Below, one piece after another: positions 56,251 through 64,000 of a stretch of 64,000 bases of DNA. Under the pieces are notes generated by a model. That model was not told the DNA's origin, did not search any database, and was given only the letters and a program-made list of their open reading frames with translations. The DNA is taken from NCBI GenBank assembly GCA_922989275.2, contig OV277858.1:101604794-101668793 (forward strand). Direction: 5' to 3'. Positions within the stretch are counted from its first letter, which is position 1. Each line of letters opens with the position of its first letter. This stretch comes from Gari tellinella (taxonomy: Eukaryota > Mollusca > Bivalvia > Cardiida > Psammobiidae). The position numbers and the translations under genes were made by a program.

Positions 56251-57110
56251 ATATGTGGTATTTGGTTGAATTTCCGTTGAAAATAGTACATTGTTTTCAG
56301 ACATACATTGGCTAAATGATTCGTATTGTTTGTCAACTTCGTCAAAGGCATACCGCTCTCGGTGCATACTGTGGAAATAATAACATGCAATAAGTATAAC
56401 TAATGATGTTTGCATATAAGTAATACTGAAACAGTTATTGAGAAAGAATGGAGAAGAACCACAGGCGATGGCAGTCCACACTCCGATATTTTCATCACGA
56501 AGTAAATACGTATATGAACAGAACAGAACAGATTTTATTTTGACTTATACATACAGTTTTTCGTCAATGCTCATATACAACATAATACATTTAAATGTCA
56601 TGTAGACTATGGCTGAACCAATCGGTCTTTTTAACTGGTACCAAATAGATAGGGTGACACAAAGTGTCCTCGCATCGATATACGTACATAAATCGAAGAT
56701 AAACTGTCTTGATTGTTTTTCGAAATCGATAAAGAGTAGTTGGTGTCAGTGTAAAAATGTGGAACTAACATCATTTATATTCATTTAGTCCACTCAGAGT
56801 TTGATGTGTGTATGTATATGTAGTTACTCCGTGATTTCATCTATAGAAGACAAAAAATGTATAACTATGTAATGTTGTAGGTCATTAACATGTATATAAT
56901 CAAATGATTGCACACACTGAGATGAAAGAATTTCATTTGTTATAGTCTTATATGAGTTAACCTTTTTAACCCTGTAAAGTAATGTATATGATTTTAGGTC
57001 TGTTATCAATTGCCACATTTTAATATTGTCTCGTCTCTCATAACTCATATTTGAGAGGTTCTATTCATTTAACATACTCATGATTAATTATTTTTTATCA
57101 TGCATCGACG
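56251..57110 (-). other. Uncertain; possible LINE 3' end
   Basis: GAACAGAACAGAACAG..ATTTTATTTTGACTTATAC at 56517-56550 resembles, in reverse, the end of a LINE copy. Open frames at 56221-56481 (with a hydrophobic run SLVILIACYYF) and 56824-57048 have no recognised domain. I cannot assign a gene. Confidence 0.25.
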
Positions 57111-57162
57111 GGAGACATAAATAAAACATAATTATGTTTGTCTGTATGCCTGTGAACAGATA

Positions 57163-57400
57163 CAGTGGAGAAGACGTTTTTATTTCCCAATAAACGCGTT
57201 TACGCTAAAACTATTATTTCCATTGCAAACAGTTTGGAGCCAGATCAGACGCCTTGTAACCCATCAGGCTCCAAACAGTTTGCCACTCATATTAAAATGA
57301 ATAATCAGAATTGTCGAAAACTTGTCGTTTTCTACGTTTTATTGCGATGCGTTTGCGTTTCGTTTGCGTTTAAGCGGGAAAGAATACCGTCTCCCCACTG
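57163..57400 (+). mobile_element. M-GAG MITE with shortened hairpin
   Basis: TA both sides, CAGTGGAGAAGACGTTTTTA and GAATACCGTCTCCCCACTG ends; the tip and part of the second arm are deleted (GCCTTGTAACCCATCAGG). Confidence 0.92.
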
Positions 57401-57505
57401 TATATTGCCTGTATAACAAGCTACATGTATTTGGATGGGAAAACGTTCAATAAACAATAATGTTGGTTGCTAAACGGGTCATTTTTCCACCAGGCACAAA
57501 CTGTA

Positions 57506-57980
57506 CAGGGGATAATACGTTATTCGTTCCCATTTAAACGCAAACGAAACGCAAACGCGATACTATAAGATGTTGAAAATTACATTTATTTTTTAAATTT
57601 CTAACGATTTACAATGTATTGTAATCTGTGTGGCAAACGGTTTGGAGCCTGATCAGACACCGGGCACATTGTAACCCGATATATAATCTGGCTCTAAATT
57701 GTTTGCAATGGAAACACGTGTAATAGTTTAAGCATAGACATGTTTATTTGTAAAACCTCGCTATTACGACCACTAAATTATGTTAATTATTAGGGTGTTT
57801 ACGATAGATGACCGCTTAAAGCAAGGTGACAGTGAAACAGAAAGCTCCTATAGGAGCTTTCTGTTTCACTGTCACCTTGCTTTAAGCTGTCACCTGTCTA
57901 TTATACACTCAATTAGCCATCGTTTTAGTGGTCGTAATAGCGAGGTTTTACTGTATTTAAGCATAACGTCTTCTCCCTTG
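57506..57980 (-). mobile_element. M-GAG MITE host of an M-ACC copy
   Basis: TA plus CAGGGGATAATACGTTATTC, damaged hairpin (57632-57702), AAGCATAGACATGTTTATT, interruption, then TTTAAGCATAACGTCTTCTC right end. The stretch TTTAAGCATA occurs on both sides, suggesting local duplication. Confidence 0.8.
57749..57953. mobile_element. M-ACC MITE nested in M-GAG
   Basis: Left terminal bases eroded (GTAAAACCTCGCTATTACGA), right end intact with TA. H2-type hairpin with CCTATAGG centre; inverted relative to 47939-48144. Confidence 0.9.
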
Positions 57981-57987
57981 TAAACTA

Positions 57988-58180
57988 CAGGGCTCCAGAT
58001 AAAATGGGGTAAAGTGAACTAATCCAACATTTTTTCACCCATTTCAGTACCAAATCTTATGCTGTAACTACTCATTAGAATCGTCTCTTCGAGACGATTC
58101 TAATGAGTAGTCACACCATAGGGTTAAATACAGAAATAAAGATTTTTGTTTATGAAATACCCCCCTTATCTGGAGCTCTG
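57988..58180. mobile_element. MITE with CAGGGCTCCAGATAA ends
   Basis: TA on the left, CAGGGCTCCAGATAAAATGG and CCTTATCTGGAGCTCTG ends. Central palindrome TAACTACTCATTAGAATCGT with mate, tip CTCTTCGAGA (58067-58115). Confidence 0.8.
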
Positions 58181-58480
58181 AAACTATACTATATAGATGG
58201 TTGATAGAGTATAAATTATATCGGATGCAGGCGTTCATATTTCATTGTTGGTTCACAATAAATGTCAAATCATTGCAATTTCACGTACAATCAAGATCTA
58301 TGAAAGAAGCGATTGTTGATTATTTACCCAGCCAGGTATTCATATACTGACGTTGCCAATAAACGCCCAAAACATTGCAAGATTTTCTTGAAAAATCTTC
58401 GGATTGGATTTCATCAGGGTGCATACCAATAAAATTTATAATTAAAAAAAAACATGAGTCCCTCAGGTGAAGAGAATCAG
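58181..58480. other. No recognised feature
   Basis: Non-coding DNA without clear repeats. Confidence 0.4.
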
Positions 58481-58483
58481 ACG

Positions 58484-58700
58484 GACGGCGCTAACCCCCC
58501 CCCCCCCCCCGGGCAATTAAAACGTTTATACTAAAATAACTATGTCAATTGCAAACAGTAGTCGAGCGCGTTATTACTGAACCACGCCCACCGGTAGTCA
58601 GAAATGGACTAGACTTATTTGGGGATGGGATTTTTTCCATTTGAAGTTTTAGGGGGGAGTGAGTTTCAAACTGAGCACCCTACATATGACGAGTATTTCG
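58484..58700. repeat. T-D fragments with poly-C run
   Basis: CTAACCCCC with a run of about 16 C (58493-58510), CAATTGCAAACAGTAG, then AATGGACTAGACTTATTTGG and CCATTTGAAGTTTTAGGGGG of a T-D end. Confidence 0.6.
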
Positions 58701-58849
58701 GGGTCTTATGCAGCTGCAAACCTTTGTAAATCAAGACTAAAGGAAAAGCTGTCTAAGATTTACAAACAGTGTATACATGTATATGTTTGAAAATACATTT
58801 TAAAAAAAAAACACATGAAAAATGAAAGAAAAAACTCTAAAAAAGTCAA

Positions 58850-59010
58850 ACAGTTTGGAAACTAATAAGCAGTCACCCAGAGTCTGACGTGTTTTCAAGT
58901 TTTTAATATTATTACGTCAACATTGTCCTCAAACCAATTTTCTACACTTTATTGCATTTTTATTATTTATTTAAATTTCAACGGGAAAGGTTAACGTTTT
59001 CTCGTTGATG
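58850..59010. repeat. M-GAG remnant
   Basis: GTCAAACAGTTTGGAAAC arm and CAACGGGAAAGGTTAACGTT TTCTCG end; hairpin lost. Confidence 0.5.
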
Positions 59011-59218
59011 TAGGGTTGTTTGTGTGTTTAGGGTCACAGGGCCTTCGTAGGCGTGTATTAATCAAACGAGCTTTCTGTCTTATTAATGCAGAGTTTTGGG
59101 CAGTTTTAACCAGAGTGACAAAAATAATGAAAGGAGATATTAAATACTTTTATGTCCCTTGCACACTCAAATATGCAGTGGGAAAATGTTAATCAAGTTT
59201 AGTGGTTAACTTGCAATA

Positions 59219-59573
59219 CAGTGCTCCTTCTCTACAACAACTTCCAATGGGAGACAAATAGTATGTGCGTTGTTCGGAGGGAATTGTTATAGGGATGGAA
59301 TATCAATACCCTTAGAAAACATTTAGCAAACAGTTTGAACCTAGATCAGACGCCGCCTAGGGCGGCGTCTGATCTGGGTTCAAAATGTTTATCATCTTCT
59401 ATCAAAATTTACAATACGTTAATTTGAGAACAACGAGAAATCCAAATAATTTCGGGCGACGATATTTCAGCAGTATAAGCGCTAGACATAATGTCTTGTC
59501 TGGGGAAGAGTGGTAAGTGTTGTTGTAAAGAGGGAATTGTTGTTCGGAGGATCGTTGTAGAGAGGGAGCACTG
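59219..59573. mobile_element. M-CTC MITE, intact
   Basis: TA both sides; ends CAGTGCTCCTTCTCTACAAC and mate. Hairpin AGCAAACAGTTTGAACCTAG, tip GCCGCCTAGGGCGGC, replaces the usual GCGTAACGC with another self-pairing centre. Confidence 0.93.
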
Positions 59574-59679
59574 TAACTTACCCAGGAAATGATGATATTC
59601 TCTCTCTTTTAAATAAAACTAAAGACAACTACAATGCAATAAAATGGAGAAAAAATCAAATGTTTTAAAATGTTAACAA

Positions 59680-59820
59680 TTGATCACTATCTGATTTTAC
59701 AAACAGTTTAGACTTTGATCAGACCCTAAGTTACGAAATAGTTGATCTGGTCTGAATTGCGTAAACGCAAACGCGTTTACTGAGAAAGAAAAGGTATTCA
59801 AACATTGTATTGATTTGACG
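59680..59820 (-). repeat. M-GAG remnant
   Basis: Decayed hairpin (59698-59755) and CGCAAACGCGTTTACTGAGA block. Confidence 0.5.
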
Positions 59821-59850
59821 GCCACCATGGAAAATATTTAGTTAAAACTA

Positions 59851-60100
59851 CAGCGGGAAAGATATTTTTCTTTCCCAATAAACTCGCTTATGCTCAAACC
59901 ATTATTTCAAATGCATACAGTGTGAAGCCAGATCATACACCGGATAACCCGTCGTCTGATCAGGCTCCAAACTGTTTGCCTCTCAGATTAAAATGAATAG
60001 TTAAAATTATCAAAAAAAGAGGTCATTTTCTCAATTTCATTGCAATGCGTTTGGCGTTTCTTTTAAGTTTGAACGTGAAAGAATAACATATTCTCCACTG
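59851..60100 (+). mobile_element. M-GAG MITE
   Basis: TA both sides, CAGCGGGAAAGATATTTTTC and GAATAACATATTCTCCACTG ends, H1 hairpin with CGGATAACCCG tip. Confidence 0.85.
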
Positions 60101-60257
60101 TATGTTCCTTTAAATGCTTCATTCGTCACTATACTATGCTCCATTATTAGTGAGCCATTTTTCGTCGGGGCTTTTTTACTATTCGTTGAATATTTAGATG
60201 GTGAAAAAGCCAAACTACTGTTTTCTTGGTCGAAACTTCCAGTTTCAAAGAGTATAT

Positions 60258-60500
60258 TTACCCTTTACTCAAATAGCCTGATTCTTGTTTTGAAGACCAG
60301 TGTCCACTTCAAGCAGGTTGAAAGAAAATCAGCATGTGCATTAAGGCACATTTTGCTTTACTTTCAGTCTGATTTAAGCTACCGTCTGCTAATTTATAGG
60401 ATGTTTTCTTACGGTAATTATTCATGACTACATAAATTGGAACTATTTTCTTCACAATAAATAAGGGACGTTAAAATGCGTATTTATAAGGCAATGGGAA
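60258..60500. mobile_element. T-G MITE
   Basis: TTTACCCTTTACTCAAATAG start, GACCAGTGTCCACTTCAAGC, H2 hairpin with CATTAAGGCAC tip, AATGCGTATTTATAAGGC end. Confidence 0.75.
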
Positions 60501-60514
60501 CCTTTATATAAACT

Positions 60515-60660
60515 GGAGGTATTTTGAATCCGGACACTTCTCTAAATCGGACACCCCTCTGTAAACCGGGAATCTCTCTAAACCGAACACCTATCTAAAC
60601 AAAACCTATTTCTCAGCTCGGAAGAATTCGATGTTCGCAGGCTCTACTGTACAGTGCAAT
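60515..60660. repeat. Short CTCTAAACCGGACAC repeats near a pogo-like end
   Basis: ATCCGGACACTTCTCTAAAT, CGGACACCCCTCTGTAAACC, CTCTCTAAACCGAACACC recur every 17-19 bases, then TTCGCAGGCTCTACTGTACA, which looks like the end of a Tigger-type element. Confidence 0.55.
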
Positions 60661-60783
60661 TGAATCCAGGTTAAATTTCCTCCACAATGCATGCACATCA
60701 CTGATGTATCCACCTTGTCTGAACAATGGGCTACTATGCTTCGATAGATTGGAAACAATAACCGAAACAGACCTTCAACCTTG

Positions 60784-60925
60784 TTCAGAGGATAAAATAT
60801 ATTTCTTTCCCAATAAGCGCGTTTATAAATGCTGAATTTATTATTTCTATTAAAACAGTTTGGAGCCAGATCAGACGCCGGGTTACCCGGCGTCTGATCA
60901 GGCTCCACACTGTTTGACATGGCAT
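60784..60925 (+). mobile_element. M-GAG MITE, right half lost
   Basis: AGAGGATAAAATATATTTCT start, AATAAGCGCGTTTATAAATG, perfect H1 hairpin with GGGTTACCC tip (60855-60918). Confidence 0.75.
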
Positions 60926-60929
60926 TAAG

Positions 60930-61360
60930 CCAATGAATTATATAGTGCATTAAGCAACTACCTGTTTACATATTACTCATATGTCTTCTATTAAATGATC
61001 GCTATATTATAAACTTGAGGGTACTAAAATGCGTATAAATCACCGAAATTAATTTCGCAAAGGAAGTGTTCTCAGTTAAAGATTGGAATAAAGATAGCCT
61101 AAGTATTAAAAGTTCAAGATGTAACCAAGTTAAATACAACTGATTCTGAATTACTCAAACTCTCTCTAGTCGAAGTTAGCCGTATTTCTTGGTTAATCCA
61201 ATACTCTACAAGTACGTCTTTTTACGCCTTTAATTCATTTCTTCTAATAAAGAAAATATTTCCATTTCATACAGTGAAGAATATGCACAATAAGAAAAAT
61301 AATACTCGAAATTTGATAAGGGTCACGGATAAAAGCGTACATGTTTCATTGATTGTAGAT
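60930..61360. other. No gene; T-G scrap only
   Basis: CTTTTTACGCCTTTAATTCA at about 61217 resembles a T-G end. The rest is unassigned. Confidence 0.4.
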
Positions 61361-61369
61361 ATAGATCTA

Positions 61370-61615
61370 CAGTGGAGAAAACGTTATTCTTTCCCAATAA
61401 ACGCGTTTACGCTTAAACTATTATTTCCATTGCAAACAGTTTGGAGCCAGATCAGACGACGGGTTACCCGGCGTCTGATCAGGCTCTAAACTGTTTGCCA
61501 CCCAGATAAAATTTAATTATCAGAATTGTCCAAAAAATGTTCTTGTCTACGTTTTAGTGTTTTGCGTTTGCGTTTCGTTGCGTTTAAACGGGAAAGAATA
61601 ACAGATTCTCCACTG
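61370..61615 (+). mobile_element. M-GAG MITE, intact
   Basis: TA both sides, CAGTGGAGAAAACGTTATTC and GAATAACAGATTCTCCACTG ends; hairpin with GGGTTACCC tip and two mismatches. Confidence 0.93.
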
Positions 61616-61649
61616 TATATCATAAAAGTTTAACTGTAGCCAATACATG

Positions 61650-62680
61650 TATATGTCGTAGGCCATATTGGAATCTAGGCAGATCCGGAATCAGCCTAGG
61701 CAGATTCCGGATCTGCCTAGGCCATATTGGAATTCTGATACGGCCTAGCCATATTGGAATTCTTATATGGCCTAGGCAGATTCTGGATCTGCCTAGGCCG
61801 TATTAGAATTCCAATATGGCTAGGCAGATCCAGAATCTGCCTAGGCCATATTAGAATCTAGTTTTTTAAGTAGTAACATAGGTATTTTCTAACAATTTTT
61901 GGTTGCTTAAGTAATAACAAGTATATTTTAACAATCATCTTGGTTATTTAAGCTAAACAACATAGGTATTTTCATAAGGGATGTCTGAAGTGTAAGTCTT
62001 TTTCTCTATATATTTCTGTCTTTTTGAAATTTAGTTTACTTCTAAAATTTAGTTTGACACAAGTACCGGTAGGTGTGAACTGCAGTCAAAAGTGAATGGT
62101 TAGTTGGTATAAAACCTCTACTTTAATCTTCTTCTCACAACCAAACTAGATGCTTAAATGACCGTTATCTGGCTAAGCTAGAAAAGTGTGAAGTACAATT
62201 GTTAAAATGTATGGTTTGTTGTTATAAAGGCACTACTTTTGTCTCCCCTTTCTAAACCAAACTTGCTTAAAATATGCCATTTTTAGAATTATCCATACAC
62301 TGTTATTTTATGATATTCTCATGGTACTGTAGTTACCCATAGTACTACATAGAGACAATAATGTAAATATTATTTATGAATGTTACTGTTAAGTTTTTGT
62401 TTTAATACCTAGGTCCTATGAATTTGGTATAGTCTATTCTGTTACTTAAACAACTAGATTCTAATATGGTCTAGGCAGATTCCAGATCTGCCTAGCCATA
62501 TAAGAATCTTGATATGATTCTAATATGGCCTGGGCAGATCTGGAATCTGCATAGGCCATATAAATATTCCAATATGACTAGGCCGTATTAGAATTCCAAT
62601 ATGGTCTAGGCAGATCCGGAATCTGCCTAGGCAGATTCCGGATCTGCCTAGATTCCAATATGGCCTACGACATATATACA
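61650..62680. mobile_element. Foldback element with palindromic cassettes
   Basis: Outer inverted ends ATATGTCGTAGGCCATATTG (61650) and CAATATGGCCTACGACATAT (ending about 62676). Each roughly 210-base arm is built from repeats of GGCAGATCCGGAATCTGCC (itself palindromic) alternating with GGCCATATTGGAATTC. The 600-base AT-rich centre (61870-62450) shows no gene. Confidence 0.85.
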
Positions 62681-62794
62681 CGTAACTGAAGTGTTTCATA
62701 TACACAATGTTACTTTGGTTACTTGCTAAGATAGTGAAAATAAATTAAAAATGATTAACACAATCCTAAAATGTGCCATACCTATTACATTGTA

Positions 62795-63169
62795 CATTGC
62801 TCCCTCCCTACCACGGCCCTCCCAACAACGACTACCCCCTTACAACGATACTTGCCGCAATTCCCTAAACAGGACAATTACATGTATGTCTTACGATTTT
62901 TCTGCTGCAATATCGTCTGCTTTAAATTGTCGTCTACTGTTTTCTCCCAAACTTACATATAAGTGGTCATTTTGATAGAATTAATATAATTATGAGTGGC
63001 AAACAGCTTGAATCCAGATCAGACGCCGCGTAACGCGGCGTCTGATCTGGATTCAAGCTGTTTGCAAATGTAAGACAAGTCTTAATTTTCCCTGTCTTTA
63101 ACGACTCCATCCGAACAACGCACACTATCTGTGTCTCCCATTGGACATTGTTGTAGATAGGGAAAGCTG
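62795..63169. mobile_element. M-CTC MITE
   Basis: TA both sides, CATTGCTCCCTCCCTACCAC and TTGTAGATAGGGAAAGCTG ends. Perfect H1 hairpin CAAACAGCTTGAATCCAG with GCGTAACGC tip (63000-63064). Confidence 0.9.
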
Positions 63170-63225
63170 TATAGTGGCGCAGAGGAGACATCGGTTGCCT
63201 CATCAATGTTTAAGTATCCTCGAAG

Positions 63226-63350
63226 ATTGGAGCCTAAAGCAGGTTGGAAATAAAGTAGAATTCACATTGAGGCACATTCTACTTTACTGTAAATATGCTT
63301 TAGTTAAGTGGTCTTCAAAACTAGAAAAAAGCTATGAGGTAAAGGGCTAT
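63226..63350. mobile_element. T-G MITE, truncated
   Basis: CCTAAAGCAGGTTGGAAATA, hairpin with TTGAGGC tip, GTCTTCAAAACTAGAAAAAA and GAGGTAAAGGG end. Confidence 0.65.
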
Positions 63351-63369
63351 ACATAGCTTAGTTCGAGCA

Positions 63370-63520
63370 AACATATCGAGCTAGCTCCAAACTGTTTGCA
63401 ATGGAAATACATGTATTAGTTTTAGCGTAAACATTGGAAACAATAACTTCTCCAGAACATTAGTTTTTGAAGCTGGGGCGCCTTTTGTTGGAAACATAAA
63501 AGCGTTTCTCCACTGTAACA
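63370..63520 (-). mobile_element. M-GAG remnant
   Basis: AGCTCCAAACTGTTTGCAAT arm, GTTTTAGCGTAAACATTGGA, then AAGCGTTTCTCCACTG. Internally rearranged. Confidence 0.55.
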
Positions 63521-63558
63521 AAATACATTCTAGATCTATATGTATACCGCTACAAATA

Positions 63559-63764
63559 CAGTAAAACCTCGCTATTACGACCACTAAAACGAAGGCTAAT
63601 TGATTGTTTAATAGACATGTGACAGCTTAAAGCAAGGTGGCAGTGAAACAGAAAGCTCCTGCAGGAGCTTTCTGTTTCACTGTCACCTTGCTTTAAGCGG
63701 TCACCTATCGTAAACACCCTAATAATTAACATAATTTAGTGGTCGTAATAGAGAGGTTTTACTG
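63559..63764. mobile_element. M-ACC MITE, intact
   Basis: 206 bases, TA both sides, H2-type hairpin with CCTGCAGG centre where 47939-48144 has CCTATAGG; both centres are self-complementary. Confidence 0.95.
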
Positions 63765-64000
63765 TAATAAATTTCAAAAATCCTAAGATATATGAAAATT
63801 ATTACTTTCTTGAAACAATGTGCTCTTCTTTACCTGTATTTCTCTTCATAATTCCGCCACACATGAAATCACAAGCACTTGAACCTTCACAAATATAAAA
63901 AACAAACATTTCACACAGTAAAGAAATAAAACTAATTTATACGCATTGTTATGGCAACCATATCCACATCACGAAACTCCTGTTTTCATGGTTTTTTTTA

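Noticed and set aside
56221..56481. Possible membrane-protein exon (hydrophobic SLVILIACYYF)
   Set aside because: No splice sites of good quality, no known domain, and the start overlaps a possible LINE tail. Kept only as uncertain.
2692..63206. Dozens of short open frames with peptides like SLDPDQTPRNAASD, which look like a conserved protein family
   Set aside because: They are translations of the H1 hairpin and fall on both strands of MITEs. Conservation follows the DNA palindrome, not codons.
47903..63732. Three similar 60-69-residue frames starting MLIIRVFTI near 47.9, 57.8 and 63.6 kb
   Set aside because: All are translations of M-ACC MITE copies; no coding role.

Overview
The window looks like animal nuclear DNA, most likely from a mollusc and probably a bivalve. 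Exons are separated by kilobase introns with GT/AG borders. The protein domains are metazoan (cadherin, FN3, EGF, HRM). The AT-rich non-coding DNA is packed with short non-autonomous transposons. The mollusc assignment is an inference from repeat styles (a CTCACCTGAG-ended element with tandem inner repeats, AGCGCTATATAAAT ends, many pogo-like MITEs); no species can be fixed.

One protein-coding gene is supported, on the minus strand from about 28.29 kb to beyond the left edge. Six coding exons (28287-28215, 23160-22525, 19289-19008, 15434-13953, 5583-5458, 555-344) join in frame to 937 codons: signal peptide, two cadherin-like repeats, one FN3 domain, thirteen EGF-like modules and a hormone-receptor (HRM) domain. 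The last donor is in phase 0, so the protein continues left, where a GAIN domain and seven-helix region would be expected. The gene reads as an adhesion G-protein-coupled receptor with an unusual N-terminus: only two cadherin repeats, an FN3, a long EGF array and no laminin-G domain in the exons seen. Internal coding introns are phase 1 throughout.

Other coding remains are a 5'-truncated, frameshifted LINE reverse-transcriptase tail (about 6.09-7.42 kb, plus strand) and weak fragments. From 28.5 to 64 kb no cellular gene is recognisable.

The rest is dominated by MITEs built to one plan: terminal inverted repeats, AT-rich spacer, long near-perfect palindrome, spacer, terminal inverted repeat. 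I sort them by ends. TA-flanked: M-GAG (CAGTGGAGAA), M-CTC (CAGTGCTCCCTC), M-ACC (CAGTAAAACCTC). TTAA-flanked: T-A (CCCTTTCACTCTCAATGACG), T-C (CCCCTTCACTGCC), T-D (CCCATTCAACCCTAGCGACG), T-G (CCCTTTACCCCATAG). The unexpected point is that the central palindrome is shared across these end classes. Hairpin H1 (CAAACAGTTTG...GATCAGACGCC) occurs in M-GAG, M-CTC, T-A, T-C and, altered, T-D. Hairpin H2 (CTTAAAGCA...AAAGCAGAA) occurs in M-ACC and T-G. Arms differ between copies by matched changes that keep pairing. TTAA elements repeatedly sit inside hairpin tips or at one TTAA of M-GAG, giving nests up to three deep. Other repeats include a foldback element with palindromic cassettes (61.65-62.68 kb), intronic tandem repeats (23.2-24.56 kb), a 1.1-kb inverted-repeat element holding a minisatellite (39.7-40.8 kb) and a degenerate tRNA-like sequence.
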